Shown here: positions 45,348 to 54,276 of the stretch, piece after piece
How positions within the stretch are numbered: position 1 is the first letter of the stretch
Layout: each line of letters opens with the position of its first letter
NCBI RefSeq assembly: GCF_028285715.1
Contig: NZ_JANQOO010000006.1
Span: 44,891 to 108,890 of the forward strand
Reading direction: 5' to 3'
DNA length: 64,000 nt
Origin: Ulvibacterium sp.
GTDB taxonomy: Bacteria; Bacteroidota; Bacteroidia; Flavobacteriales; Flavobacteriaceae
Program-made: the position numbers and the translations under genes
The notes under the pieces: generated by a model
What the model was told of the DNA's origin: nothing
Database searches by the model: none
Seen by the model: only the letters and a program-made list of their open reading frames with translations

Positions 45348-46253
45348 ATGTACAGTTTTAAAAAAGCATTGCTCTTTGTTAGTTTTCTAAGTAGCGGTGT
45401 AGTATCTGCACAGCAGTTACCCCAATTTACACAATACATGTATAATACCATCTCGGTAAACCCGGCATACGCCGGAAGCAGGGAGACTATTAATATGACC
45501 GTTCTCCATAGAAATCAGTGGGCAGGACTGGAAGGTAATCCGAGAACAAGTACATTTTCAATTCATTCACCATTACGCAATGATAGGGTTGGATTGGGTT
45601 TTTCTTACATCAACGACAGGTTAGGTTTTGAAAGCACCAATTATGTATATGGTGATTTTTCCTATACTGTTCCAGTGAGTGATGAAGTTAAGATGTCCTT
45701 TGGTCTTAAAGCTGGTCTTACCAATTATAATCTGGACAATCCAGATCCAAATGATAATTTTTTTAACCCCAACTTCAACAGTTGGAATCCAAATTTTGGC
45801 GCAGGCTTCTATATAGGATCAAATAGGTGGTATGCCGGTGTATCCTCTCCTAGAATCCTGAATACGGATTTGAACGAAGGAGAATTCCAAGCATTGGAAC
45901 GAAACAGCTACTACGCTATTGGAGGTCTGGTGTTTGATCTGTCCGAAAAAACCAAATTCAAACCCACTATGATTACAAAGTTCACCAATGGTGCCCCGGC
46001 GACGTATGACCTAACCGCCAACTTTTTATTTAACGAGAAATTTTGGTTGGGAGCCTCATATCGTTTCAACGATGCCTCAAATTTTGGCGCAATAATGGAC
46101 TATCAGATAACCAAGGACATTAGGGTAGGCTATGCCTATGATTTACCGACATCCTCCATTAGACCATATACAGGTGGCACCCATGAAATCATTCTTATAT
46201 ACGAAGTAATCAAGCAAACGAAAGGACCTGCTAAATCTCCAAGATACTTCTAG
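45348..46253 (+). CDS. PorP/SprF-family T9SS outer membrane protein
   Basis: The 301-residue protein has a signal peptide (to about VVSAQQ) and then a beta-barrel of the PorP/SprF family: PQFTQYMYNTISVNPAYAGS, TVLHRNQWAGLEGNPRTSTF, GLGFSYINDRLGFE and a C-terminal RVGYAYDLPTSSIRPYTGGT followed by HEIILIYE. In Flavobacterium johnsoniae SprF is needed to export the adhesin SprB, and PorP/SprF proteins usually pair with one type B cargo. Here the upstream gene is such a cargo. The OmpA gene follows after 16 bases. Confidence 0.92.
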   Translation: MYSFKKALLFVSFLSSGVVSAQQLPQFTQYMYNTISVNPAYAGSRETINMTVLHRNQWAGLEGNPRTSTFSIHSPLRNDRVGLGFSYINDRLGFESTNYVYGDFSYTVPVSDEVKMSFGLKAGLTNYNLDNPDPNDNFFNPNFNSWNPNFGAGFYIGSNRWYAGVSSPRILNTDLNEGEFQALERNSYYAIGGLVFDLSEKTKFKPTMITKFTNGAPATYDLTANFLFNEKFWLGASYRFNDASNFGAIMDYQITKDIRVGYAYDLPTSSIRPYTGGTHEIILIYEVIKQTKGPAKSPRYF

Positions 46254-46269
46254 GAACCAAAAAAATCAG

Positions 46270-48219
46270 ATGATGAAAAACGCCAAAACACTCCTTATAC
46301 TATTATTTCTTCTTGCTGCCAACCAATCCTTGCAAGCCCAGTATGGCGCACAAAAAAGAGCCGATTACTACTTCAGCCAATTTTCTTATGTAAAGGCCAT
46401 ACAGGAGTATGAAAAAATGATTGCAGGGGGATTCAACGAAACCTATGGGCACCAACAACTGGCTGAATGTTACCTATTGATAAGGGATTACAAGAAAGCC
46501 ATTCCACATTTTGAAGCTGTTATCCATAATTCAAGTCTACCTACGGACTATTACTTTAAATATGCCATGGCCCTATACAGCAATGGGGAACAGAAAGAGG
46601 CGGAAAAATGGTTGAAAAAATATAAGAAATACAATAAAAATGATTCCAGGTTAAAACGTTTTCTAAAGGATGGGAACTTGGCCTCCGTCGTTTTTAACAG
46701 TAGGGAACGGTATGAGGTGGAACTTGCAGATTTTAATTCTACCGAAAGTGATTTTGGGGTTTTCAAAAGAGACGGACATATTTACTTCGCGTCCTCCAGA
46801 AAAGAAGATGTTGAAGGGGGTACTTATGGCTGGAACAACGAACCTTGGTTAGATCTTTTTGTATTAAGGGAAGGGGACTCACTCTCCGTTCCGGAAAAAC
46901 TGCCAGGCGACGTAAATTCCAAATTTCATGAGAGTTCGTTGATTTTCTCAACGGATTATAAAAATGATACGATTATTTACTTTACCCGTAACAATTATTA
47001 CAATAACAAGGAAGGGTACGGGGCCCAAAAAGAAATAAATCTAAAAATATTCAGTGCCATTCAAAAGGACGGGGAATGGACCGTGAACCGGAACATTAGA
47101 ATAAATAGCGACTATTATTCCAATGGCCATCCTACGGTAACTTCGGACAGGCTTAGAATGTATTACACTTCCGACCGCCCCGGGGGCTATGGCGGTACGG
47201 ACATCTATTATTCCGAAATCCATGAACGAGGTGGCATAGGAGCCCCGGTAAATGCGGGACCTGTCATTAACACAGAGGGGAATGAAATGTTTCCTTTTGT
47301 AAATCAAGAAGGTAAGCTATTTTTCTCTTCGGATGGTCATGTAGGTTTTGGGCAATTGGATGTATTTTCCACTATAACCGATGAAGAAGGCAAGATCGTA
47401 GATGTCATCAATTTGGGAAGGCCCATGAACAGTTCAAGCGATGATTTTGCGTTTTATGCGGACCCGAACGGGATTTCCGGTTATGTGAGTTCAAATAGGG
47501 AAGGTGGTATAGGAAGTGATGATATCTATGAATTTAAATTCACCCCTGCTTTGGATATTGAGGGTTTTGTTACGGATGGTGTAAACAACAAACCTTTGGA
47601 CAGTGTACAAATTAGATTATTCGACCAGCAGACCAACTCTTTGGCCGGAGAAACCGTGACGGACAAAAATGGCTATTATAGAATGCCCATCAATAGGAAC
47701 GCAAATTATATGATTGAAGCGGTAAGAAGGACACATCCACATAAAAATACCTTCTTCAATACGCATAGCACTCCCCATGAAACCAAAATCATAAGGCAAG
47801 ATATTGTTCTAGAACCTATTCTTGATTTAAAGCTGTTGGCTAATCTCAACAAAATTTATTTTGATTTCAACAAAAGTGATATAAGGCCAGATGCCGCGTT
47901 GGAATTGGACAAAGTAGTAAAGCTTATGACCAAGACCTATCCGGATATGGTCATACGGCTAGAAGCGCATACCGACCCCATAGGCAGCCATGCCTACAAT
48001 GATAGATTATCGGAAAGTAGGGCAAAGTCTACCTACGAGTACCTAATCGCTAAAGGTGTACCCCAGGAGCGCATATTGTCCTATAAGGGTTATGGCAAAA
48101 GGAAACTTATCAATCATTGCACGAACAAAAAGGACTGTTCTCCGGAAGAATTGGAACTCAACAGAAGAACCGAATTCCCTATAGTTCAAATCAAAAAAGG
48201 AATTTTAGCGTCAAAATAG
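46270..48219 (+). CDS. OmpA-family protein with TPR and PD40 repeats (T9SS-associated)
   Basis: The 649-residue protein has a signal peptide (to about LQAQYG), N-terminal TPR-like repeats (about 30-150), PD40/WD40-like beta-propeller blades (about 160-420, with IYFASSRKEDVEGGTYGW and LRMYYTSDRPGGYGGTDIYY), a carboxypeptidase-regulatory-like domain (about 430-510), and a C-terminal OmpA domain that binds peptidoglycan (IYFDFNKSDIRPDAALELDK, EAHTDPIGSHAYNDRLSESR). The pairing with PorP/SprF is widely conserved in Bacteroidota; it is thought to help attach the export complex to the wall. A terminator follows at 48237. Confidence 0.92.
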   Translation: MMKNAKTLLILLFLLAANQSLQAQYGAQKRADYYFSQFSYVKAIQEYEKMIAGGFNETYGHQQLAECYLLIRDYKKAIPHFEAVIHNSSLPTDYYFKYAMALYSNGEQKEAEKWLKKYKKYNKNDSRLKRFLKDGNLASVVFNSRERYEVELADFNSTESDFGVFKRDGHIYFASSRKEDVEGGTYGWNNEPWLDLFVLREGDSLSVPEKLPGDVNSKFHESSLIFSTDYKNDTIIYFTRNNYYNNKEGYGAQKEINLKIFSAIQKDGEWTVNRNIRINSDYYSNGHPTVTSDRLRMYYTSDRPGGYGGTDIYYSEIHERGGIGAPVNAGPVINTEGNEMFPFVNQEGKLFFSSDGHVGFGQLDVFSTITDEEGKIVDVINLGRPMNSSSDDFAFYADPNGISGYVSSNREGGIGSDDIYEFKFTPALDIEGFVTDGVNNKPLDSVQIRLFDQQTNSLAGETVTDKNGYYRMPINRNANYMIEAVRRTHPHKNTFFNTHSTPHETKIIRQDIVLEPILDLKLLANLNKIYFDFNKSDIRPDAALELDKVVKLMTKTYPDMVIRLEAHTDPIGSHAYNDRLSESRAKSTYEYLIAKGVPQERILSYKGYGKRKLINHCTNKKDCSPEELELNRRTEFPIVQIKKGILASK

Positions 48220-48236
48220 GGCAAACGACCATTACC

Positions 48237-48275
48237 AAAAAAGTCCTTCCCATGAAATTTGCGAAGGACTTTTTC
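48237..48275 (+). terminator. Intrinsic terminator after the OmpA gene (stem shared with 40496)
   Basis: AAAGTCCTTC-type arm (48237-48249) pairs with GAAGGACTTTTTC (48263-48275) around a 13-base loop that is 9/13 identical to the loop of the 40496 terminator. Confidence 0.85.
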
Positions 48276-48313
48276 AGTATTATAAATAGCCGTTTTGACC
48301 GATTGGCCCGAAA

Positions 48314-48862
48314 CTACTCCAAGATTCCGTCGACAATTCCATATGCCACGGATTCTTCGGCGCCCATCCAGTAGTCACGATCAAAATCCTTCATAACCTT
48401 TTCGAAAGTTTGCCCGCAATTCTCAGCCAAAATTTTGGCTCCCAATTCCTTGGTCTTGATGATTTCCTTGGCCTGGATTTCTATATTGGAAGCCTGGCCC
48501 CTTGCACCACCACTAGGTTGATGAATCATGACCCGGGCATGGGGCTGAATGAACCGCCTACCTTTTTCGCCTACGGACAATAAAATGGAGCCCATTGAAG
48601 CAGCAAGACCTGAACATACCGTGGAGACCGGGCTTTTTATTTGTTTGATGGTATCGTAAATGGCAAATCCCGATGTTACATAGCCTCCAGGACTATTGAT
48701 AATCAATTGTATTTCCTTGTTATTCTGAAGATCTAGATACAAGAGACGGTCAATAACGTGTTTGGCCGAATCATCATCTACCATGCCCCATAGAAATACT
48801 TTCCGTTCATCGAGCAATTTTTCTTGTATGGCCTGCTGTACTTTTCCTTTTTTTGAACTCAT
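48314..48862 (-). CDS. clpP: ATP-dependent Clp protease proteolytic subunit (short paralogue)
   Basis: The 182-residue protein has the ClpP catalytic triad: S89 in CSGLAASMGSILL, H114 in HARVMIHQPSGGARG and Asp near residue 163 in DRDYWMGAEESVAYGIVDG. It is shorter than the main ClpP (about 195-225 residues) and stands apart from clpX and tig, suggesting a second ClpP. Such paralogues may form mixed tetradecamers or have a special role. It is divergent from the lipoprotein gene and converges on the OmpA operon. Confidence 0.92.
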   Translation of the reverse strand: MSSKKGKVQQAIQEKLLDERKVFLWGMVDDDSAKHVIDRLLYLDLQNNKEIQLIINSPGGYVTSGFAIYDTIKQIKSPVSTVCSGLAASMGSILLSVGEKGRRFIQPHARVMIHQPSGGARGQASNIEIQAKEIIKTKELGAKILAENCGQTFEKVMKDFDRDYWMGAEESVAYGIVDGILE

Positions 48863-48954
48863 TTTTTATTTTCTTGTGAAGTGGTAAAATTAATCAAATT
48901 ATTGGGAATCTTGACTCCCCTAAATGAATGAATCGACATCTGGATAAAACTGAT

Positions 48955-48962
48955 TATCTTTG
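48955..48962 (+). promoter_or_regulatory. Promoter -7 element of the lipoprotein gene
   Basis: TATCTTTG is an exact TAnnTTTG, only 13 bases before the ATG, so the leader would be very short. Confidence 0.45.
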
Positions 48963-48975
48963 AAAAAATCAAAGT

Positions 48976-49656
48976 ATGAAACCATATCTCCTTACCTTCC
49001 TATTGGGCCTTGCACTGACAATTGGCTGTAAAAACGAAAAAAAAACGATCCCTGTCGAAGCTGAAAAAGAATTGACCGTTTTGGAAGAATTGGCCTATGC
49101 CAACGGATTCGAGAACTGGAACAAAGTCCAAGAACTAAAATTTACCTTTAATGTGGATAGGGACACCAGTCATTTTGAACGAACCTGGATATGGAAACCA
49201 AAAATCAATGAGGTTACGGCCATAAACGCTACCGACACCCTCACCTATCTCAGAAAGGACATGGATAGTGTAACCCATAAAACCAACGGGGGTTTTATAA
49301 ATGATAAGTACTGGTTGATTGCCCCTATTAATATTTTGTGGGATGAGCATAGCATTGATTACGACCATTCCCAAAACGTGGAAGCACCGATAAGCAAAAA
49401 AACAATGCAAAAGCTTACCGTGGTCTATGGTTCCGAAGGGGGCTATACACCAGGAGACGCCTATGACTTTTATTTTGGGGATGATTTTATGGTTAAGGAA
49501 TGGGTATTCCGTAAAGGAAACCAAGCGGAACCTTCATTGATTACCACCTGGGAAGATTATGTGGATATGGGCGGTTTAAAAATCGCCAAAATGCATCAAA
49601 AGGAGGATGGCAGTTTTAAACTGTACTTTACGAATGTCACGGTAAAAACCAATTAA
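48976..49656 (+). CDS. Conserved hypothetical lipoprotein
   Basis: The 226-residue product starts MKPYLLTFLLGLALTIGCKN, a lipoprotein signal with Cys18. The mature part is mainly beta with FTFNVDRDTSHFERTWIWKP, TYLRKDMDSVTHKTNGGFIN and ITTWEDYVDMGGLKIAKMHQ, a pattern like LolA-type or outer-membrane lipoprotein-sorting folds (DUF6503-like). I cannot confirm the family. It stands alone, with a strong short-leader promoter, and converges on the MFS gene with 10 bases between. Confidence 0.7.
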   Translation: MKPYLLTFLLGLALTIGCKNEKKTIPVEAEKELTVLEELAYANGFENWNKVQELKFTFNVDRDTSHFERTWIWKPKINEVTAINATDTLTYLRKDMDSVTHKTNGGFINDKYWLIAPINILWDEHSIDYDHSQNVEAPISKKTMQKLTVVYGSEGGYTPGDAYDFYFGDDFMVKEWVFRKGNQAEPSLITTWEDYVDMGGLKIAKMHQKEDGSFKLYFTNVTVKTN

Positions 49657-49666
49657 AGGCCCTGGA

Positions 49667-50821
49667 TTAGGATTTTATTCTTTTCTTGTTCATCGTAAAG
49701 GTGGCCCCTAAAATTAAAAGGGCGCAGCAGGTCAATACCAGAAAACAGGTGACTAAGGAAAAACTGTCCGCCAAAAACCCTAAAATGGGCGGAGCTATCA
49801 AAAATCCGGTATATCCCGTTCCTGCTATGAAAGACACGCCTTGGGATGATTCTACCCCCCGGACGTTACCTCCTATCCGGAAGATTTCCGGTACCATTAC
49901 CGAAAAACCAAGACCACTTACTGCAAATCCTAAGATAGCCAAATACGTCTGTGTAGATAATACCAAGGCATAGCCGACAATTACCACCAAAGTACCCAAA
50001 GAAACCATTTTCACCGAACCGATCTTGGAACTGATACCATCACCTAGGAAACGTCCCAAGGTCATTGTTATCTGAAAGCCGAGAAATCCAGCTCCCCAGA
50101 GGGCTTCCGGGGCAATACTCACCTCCTTGAGATAAAGTCCGCTCCAGTCTACAATGGCGCCTTCGCTCCCCATGGCAACAAAAGAAATCAATCCCAATAA
50201 CAATAAAGGTTTAAACAGTTTTAGGCCAAAAGGTTCCTTCTCCACGGGAGCGGCTGTTATACCCTTGTATCTGCCATAGAAAAAAAGGTTTACTACAAAG
50301 ACCAGGGCAATGGCCATACCCATATGTAAAGCTGGATTGGCCAATGGGCCGATCAAAAAGCTCCCCAAACCGGCCAGAACTCCACCCAGACTGAAAAAAC
50401 CGTGGGAAGCGGACATAAATTTTGTCCCATCCTCCTTTTCCAATTCGGTAACCAAAGTGTTCATGGCTATATCCGTAAAGCCATTGGTGGCACCAAAAAG
50501 AAAAAGGGCGGCCATAAGTGTGTAATAACTTGGGGCAATAATGGGCAGTATGCCCGTTAAACAAATGAGTAGCACACCATACCCGGTGGCCTTACCTACC
50601 CCTATCCTATTTATTATTGTGGAGGCTATTGGAAATATGGTAAAAACCCCAAGGGATAGAAAGAAAATAGCGATTCCCAATTGGGCCTTATCTATACCGA
50701 GGTTTTCTTTTACCGTTGGAATGTATATGGCCCATGTTCCAAATAATATATTTAGACTGGCGAAAACCCAGGCAGGGCCAAAATAGCGGGCATTGGAAAG
50801 TATAAGCAAGAGGGATTTCAT
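49667..50821 (-). CDS. Major facilitator superfamily transporter
   Basis: The 384-residue protein has about twelve transmembrane helices with the MFS pattern, a small positive loop in the middle (FFYGRYKGITAAPVEKEPFG) and the motif ATNGFTDIAMNTLVTELEKE in the first half. It resembles the sugar/other permeases of the FucP/MFS_1 type, but the substrate is not readable. It lies 64 bases downstream of kynureninase on the same strand, so it may move a kynurenine-pathway compound, for example kynurenine or anthranilate; that is inference only. Confidence 0.82.
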   Translation of the reverse strand: MKSLLLILSNARYFGPAWVFASLNILFGTWAIYIPTVKENLGIDKAQLGIAIFFLSLGVFTIFPIASTIINRIGVGKATGYGVLLICLTGILPIIAPSYYTLMAALFLFGATNGFTDIAMNTLVTELEKEDGTKFMSASHGFFSLGGVLAGLGSFLIGPLANPALHMGMAIALVFVVNLFFYGRYKGITAAPVEKEPFGLKLFKPLLLLGLISFVAMGSEGAIVDWSGLYLKEVSIAPEALWGAGFLGFQITMTLGRFLGDGISSKIGSVKMVSLGTLVVIVGYALVLSTQTYLAILGFAVSGLGFSVMVPEIFRIGGNVRGVESSQGVSFIAGTGYTGFLIAPPILGFLADSFSLVTCFLVLTCCALLILGATFTMNKKRIKS

Positions 50822-50885
50822 CTGAGGTTGGTGGTATTACAGGTTGGTTTTGATAATAGACGGCAAAACTACTAAAAACGAATAA

Positions 50886-52166
50886 CTATCCATTAGCGGT
50901 CTTTGAGAGAATGCCTCTTTTCAATAATTGTCCAAATTGGTACATATCCGAGTAGGAACAATAAAAAGGTGCCGGTGCCAGACGGATGACATTAGGTTCA
51001 CGCCAATCCACGATTACGCCATTTTTCATCAGAAAATCAAAGAGTGGCCTTCCCTCTCCATGTAAAAAGACGGATAGTTGACAACCCCTCTCCAATGGGG
51101 TAATAATCTCAAACTCACCGTTTACCTCCCGGCCGATTTCCTTCAAGATAAATTCAAGGTATGTGGTCAATCGGTTCCGCTTTTCAATAAGCGCATACAT
51201 CCCAACCTCATCGAACATTTCCAAGGAAGCCAAATAAGGGGCTAAAGAGAGCACAGGGGGGTTACTGACTTGCCAGGCATCGGCGCTGGGCATAGGTTCG
51301 AATTGGGGTTTCATTAAGAACCGAGTTTCCTTTTTGGTTCCCCACCAACCTTCCAATCGGGGAATGGCCTTGTTTTCCAAATGCTTTTCGTGCACAAAGA
51401 TGCCCGAAGCATTTCCCGGACCACTGTTCATATATTTGTAGCTGCACCACGCCGCAAAATCAATCTCCCAGTTATGCAGTTCCATTGCCACATTTCCTAC
51501 AGCATGCGCCAGGTCCCATCCGACTTTTGCCCCAACTGATTTTCCAGCCTGGGTTATGGCCTTCATATCAAAAAACTGTCCGTTATAGTAGTTTACGCCG
51601 CCCATGAATATCAAGGCAAGCCCATCTCCAATTTCCTCAATTTTGGAAAGGACATCCTCAGTGCGCCAAAAATGCTCCCCATCCCTCTTTTTTAGCGTCA
51701 CAATAGCCTCTTCCGGTTCCAGACCGTGCCACCTTACCTGACTCTGAAGCATATATTGATCTGAGGGAAAGGCTTTCTCCTCGCATAAAATAATGAATCT
51801 ATCCGGAGTAGGTGTGAAAAAAGAGGCCATTAAAAAATGGAGGTTCACGGTAAGTGTATTCATAACGCATACCTCCTTGGGTATTGCCCCAACAACCTTT
51901 GCCAAGGGTTCGGCCAACCTTTCATGATAATCCCACCAAGGTTTACTGGCGTGAAAATGCCCTTCTACCGCCAATTCCCTCCAATCCGTCATAATCTCAT
52001 CAATATACCTTTGGGTACGTTTGGGTTGTAACCCAAGGGAATTGCCTGTAAAGTAGATTACTTCCTTTCCATGCATCTTGGGAAAATGAAATTCATCACG
52101 ATAGGCTCCAAGAGGATCTTCGGCATCGAGTTTTTGGGCAAAATCAAGGGAGTTGTGGAACAGCAT
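50886..52166 (-). CDS. kynU: Kynureninase
   Basis: KynU cleaves kynurenine or 3-hydroxykynurenine to (3-hydroxy)anthranilate and alanine, with PLP. The 426-residue protein has the N-terminal FTGNSLGLQPKRTQRYIDEI, the substrate His/Trp region, GWDLAHAVGNVAMELHNWEI, and the PLP lysine in AWCSYKYMNSGPGNASGI. This is the downstream partner of the kmo gene at 35205. With 3-hydroxykynurenine it yields 3-hydroxyanthranilate, which can lead to NAD or be degraded. The MFS gene follows. Confidence 0.95.
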   Translation of the reverse strand: MLFHNSLDFAQKLDAEDPLGAYRDEFHFPKMHGKEVIYFTGNSLGLQPKRTQRYIDEIMTDWRELAVEGHFHASKPWWDYHERLAEPLAKVVGAIPKEVCVMNTLTVNLHFLMASFFTPTPDRFIILCEEKAFPSDQYMLQSQVRWHGLEPEEAIVTLKKRDGEHFWRTEDVLSKIEEIGDGLALIFMGGVNYYNGQFFDMKAITQAGKSVGAKVGWDLAHAVGNVAMELHNWEIDFAAWCSYKYMNSGPGNASGIFVHEKHLENKAIPRLEGWWGTKKETRFLMKPQFEPMPSADAWQVSNPPVLSLAPYLASLEMFDEVGMYALIEKRNRLTTYLEFILKEIGREVNGEFEIITPLERGCQLSVFLHGEGRPLFDFLMKNGVIVDWREPNVIRLAPAPFYCSYSDMYQFGQLLKRGILSKTANG

Positions 52167-52177
52167 ACTCTTTTTTT

Positions 52178-52185
52178 CAAAACTA
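52178..52185 (-). promoter_or_regulatory. Promoter -7 element of kynU
   Basis: Reverse strand TAGTTTTG is an exact TAnnTTTG, 11 bases before the ATG, giving a leader of only a few bases. Confidence 0.4.
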
Positions 52186-52226
52186 CGATTTCAAAAAGGA
52201 TATTGGGAAAAGGTCATTAGGAAAAA

Positions 52227-52685
52227 TTACAACAGACGCATCTCGATAATATGCCTTTTAAAACCGAACTTTTCGTATGCCCTTATGGCATTGGGATTAT
52301 CTTCATATACGGTAAGGCGAATTTCAGTCAAGTTTTTGGAAATGGCCCAATCCTTTAAGGCAGCAAGAATTTTTTGATTTACCCCCTTTCCCCTAAATTC
52401 GGGCACGGTGTACATAAATCCCAGATAAGCATAATTGGTATGGTCCAAATAGTGTCTCGCCCTTTTTGCCATACCATAACCGGAAGCCACAATATTGCCT
52501 TCATACTCAGCTACCATTACGGCGACTTCATCGTCCCGTATCATCGCTTCCAGGTCATAGTAGTTCACTGGGGCTTTCCTAATAGTTGGGTCTAAAGGCC
52601 TTTCCGCCTTTATAACCCCTTGCTCAAATTTTTGGAGAATTGGTAAATCACTAAATAGAGCAGGTCGTATCGTAATTCCGTTCAT
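52227..52685 (-). CDS. GNAT-family N-acetyltransferase
   Basis: The 152-residue protein has the GNAT fold: N-terminal ITIRPALFSDLPILQKFEQG, the acetyl-CoA loop in VPEFRGKGVNQKILAALKDW and the C-terminal YEDNPNAIRAYEKFGFKRHI. The substrate is unknown. It is 60 bases upstream of kynU on the same strand and may be co-transcribed, or kynU may use its own promoter at 52178. It is divergent from the O-methyltransferase. Confidence 0.88.
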   Translation of the reverse strand: MNGITIRPALFSDLPILQKFEQGVIKAERPLDPTIRKAPVNYYDLEAMIRDDEVAVMVAEYEGNIVASGYGMAKRARHYLDHTNYAYLGFMYTVPEFRGKGVNQKILAALKDWAISKNLTEIRLTVYEDNPNAIRAYEKFGFKRHIIEMRLL

Positions 52686-52689
52686 GGTT

Positions 52690-52724
52690 TTTGCTTTTCG
52701 ATTTCAAGGTAATCCATATTTTTG
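52690..52724 (+). promoter_or_regulatory. Bacteroidota-type promoter for the O-methyltransferase gene
   Basis: TTTG (52690-52693), 23-base gap, TATTTTTG (52717-52724), an exact -7 match, 13 bases before the ATG at 52738. It supports that ATG over the earlier in-frame start at 52684. Confidence 0.6.
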
Positions 52725-52737
52725 TCAAAACCCTTCT

Positions 52738-53379
52738 ATGCACTTTTTATCTCCCATATTGGAAGAATATATTGCAGGGCATTCTCAGGAAGAGCCGCAA
52801 ATACTTCAAGAACTTACCCGGGAAACCCATCTAAAAGTGGTACGGCCCCGAATGTTGACAGGTCATTTTCAGGGGAGGGTTCTCAGCCTGTTATCCAAAA
52901 TAATCCGTCCCAATACAATTTTGGAAATTGGTACCTATACGGGGTATTCCGCCATCTGTCTCGCTGAGGGCCTGCCTTACGACGGAAAACTACATACCGT
53001 GGATAAAAATGAAGAATTGTACGAGATACAACGTCGTTACTTTAACAAAAGTGGGTTCGGGGGTAAAATCATACAACATACTGGGGATGCCTTGGAAATC
53101 ATACCAAAATTGGAGGTAGTTTTTGACCTGGTGTTCATTGATGCGGAAAAAATGGATTATCCCGCTTATTTTGAGGCCGTTCTTAAAAAAACAAAATCCG
53201 GGAGCATTATTTTATCGGACAATGTCCTATGGTCTGGCAAAGTGGTGGAGCCCTTAGATCCAAAGGATAAGACCACAAAGGTAGTCTTGGATTATAACAG
53301 ACAATTAAAGGAAGATGCCCGAGTAGAAACCGTCCTCTTGCCCATTAGGGATGGTTTAACCTTAAGTAGGGTACGATAA
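52738..53379 (+). CDS. Class I SAM-dependent O-methyltransferase
   Basis: The 213-residue protein has the caffeoyl-CoA/catechol O-methyltransferase-like fold: SAM motif I TILEIGTYTGYSAICLAEGL, GKLHTVDKNEELYEIQRRYF, and the metal-ligand Asp in VFDLVFIDAEKMDYPAYFEA, with ILSDNVLWSGKVVEP. It should methylate a hydroxyl on a catechol-like or similar small molecule, needing a divalent metal. 3-Hydroxyanthranilate from the nearby kynurenine genes is a conceivable but unproven substrate. Its 3' end overlaps the PAP2 gene by 35 bases. Confidence 0.9.
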   Translation: MHFLSPILEEYIAGHSQEEPQILQELTRETHLKVVRPRMLTGHFQGRVLSLLSKIIRPNTILEIGTYTGYSAICLAEGLPYDGKLHTVDKNEELYEIQRRYFNKSGFGGKIIQHTGDALEIIPKLEVVFDLVFIDAEKMDYPAYFEAVLKKTKSGSIILSDNVLWSGKVVEPLDPKDKTTKVVLDYNRQLKEDARVETVLLPIRDGLTLSRVR

Positions 53380-53917
53380 GCCTAAGGTACATGGTATAAA
53401 AGAGAAAGGCCGATAAAACTCCGACCAGGGCTCCCACTAGGATATCAACGGGATAATGCACACCCACATAAATGCGACTCGCAGCAAAAAGTAAGGGCCA
53501 AACGTAGAAGAACCAACACCATTTGAATCTCTTATGAAGAAAAAGCACCACTAGCGTCGTAACGGAAAATGAGCTTGAGGCATGGCCCGAAAAAAAGCTA
53601 TAGGTAGTCGGTGTTTTTAAGATCCGTATCAAGGTATTGACCTGGGCATCGTTATTGGGCCGTAACCTAGCTACATACTCCTTGGTCATATCCGTAGCCA
53701 TGGTAATAAAGAAGACCAAGGCAATAACGGTCAAGGTGATAAAAAGCGCCTCCCGTTTCGGGTATTTTAGGTAAATGATGATAAAAAATAAAATGAATAG
53801 CGGAATCCACGTGGAGATGTTGGTAACCGTTGACCAGAAAATATCGTATTCCTCTATCCCGAGATTATTGAGGTAAATAAAAGTTTCCCTATCCCATTGA
53901 AGAATCTTGTCGAGCAT
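53345..53917 (-). CDS. PAP2-family membrane phosphatase
   Basis: The 190-residue protein has about five to six transmembrane helices and the three PAP2 motifs: KEYVARLRPNND, YSFFSGHASSSFS (with the catalytic His) and ASRIYVGVHYPVDILVGALV. Such enzymes dephosphorylate lipid phosphates such as phosphatidic acid, PGP or undecaprenyl pyrophosphate. The exact lipid is unknown. It starts 8 bases after the TatA gene ends and overlaps the convergent methyltransferase by 35 bases. Confidence 0.9.
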   Translation of the reverse strand: MLDKILQWDRETFIYLNNLGIEEYDIFWSTVTNISTWIPLFILFFIIIYLKYPKREALFITLTVIALVFFITMATDMTKEYVARLRPNNDAQVNTLIRILKTPTTYSFFSGHASSSFSVTTLVVLFLHKRFKWCWFFYVWPLLFAASRIYVGVHYPVDILVGALVGVLSAFLFYTMYLRLIVPYLRLNHP

Positions 53918-53925
53918 AAACGCAA

Positions 53926-54264
53926 CTATTGTCGCTTGATGGTGCCCGTAACATCATCAATACTTTTTTTTACATCGCCCAGCTCTTTGGAAATGCCATC
54001 GCCTAAATTGGAACTTACACTGCTTTTGACATCGTCGATGTCTTTTTTGATATCCGATACCAAGCTCGTATCAATACCTTGTTTTTCCGCGCTTCTTTGA
54101 ATTTCCTGTTTAATATCTTCCGTAGCATCCTTTAATTGGCGCATACCCTTCCCCAAGCCTTTGGCAATACCAGGAATTTTATCGGCACCAAAAACCATGA
54201 CTACGATAAACATAATAAAGAATATCTCCCCTCCGCTTATGAACAAAAAGTGTACAGCATACAT
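53926..54264 (-). CDS. tatA: TatA/E-type twin-arginine translocase subunit
   Basis: The 112-residue protein has an N-terminal transmembrane helix (about 8-26, FISGGEIFFIMFIVVMVFGA), the FGxxKxP hinge (GADKIPGIAKGLGKGMRQLK) and an amphipathic helix. The C-terminal extension of about 60 residues is charged (DIKKDIDDVKSSVSSNLGDG). The start at 54264 agrees with a TATATTTG promoter element at 54269-54276 on the reverse strand; the earlier frame from 54324 adds a non-TatA segment. No tatC is in this window. PAP2 follows downstream. Confidence 0.9.
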   Translation of the reverse strand: MYAVHFLFISGGEIFFIMFIVVMVFGADKIPGIAKGLGKGMRQLKDATEDIKQEIQRSAEKQGIDTSLVSDIKKDIDDVKSSVSSNLGDGISKELGDVKKSIDDVTGTIKRQ

Positions 54265-54268
54265 ACTA

Positions 54269-54276
54269 CAAATATA
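54269..54276 (-). promoter_or_regulatory. Promoter -7 element of tatA
   Basis: Reverse strand TATATTTG is an exact TAnnTTTG, 4 bases upstream of the ATG. A TTG lies 15 bases further upstream. A very short leader is implied. Confidence 0.35.
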
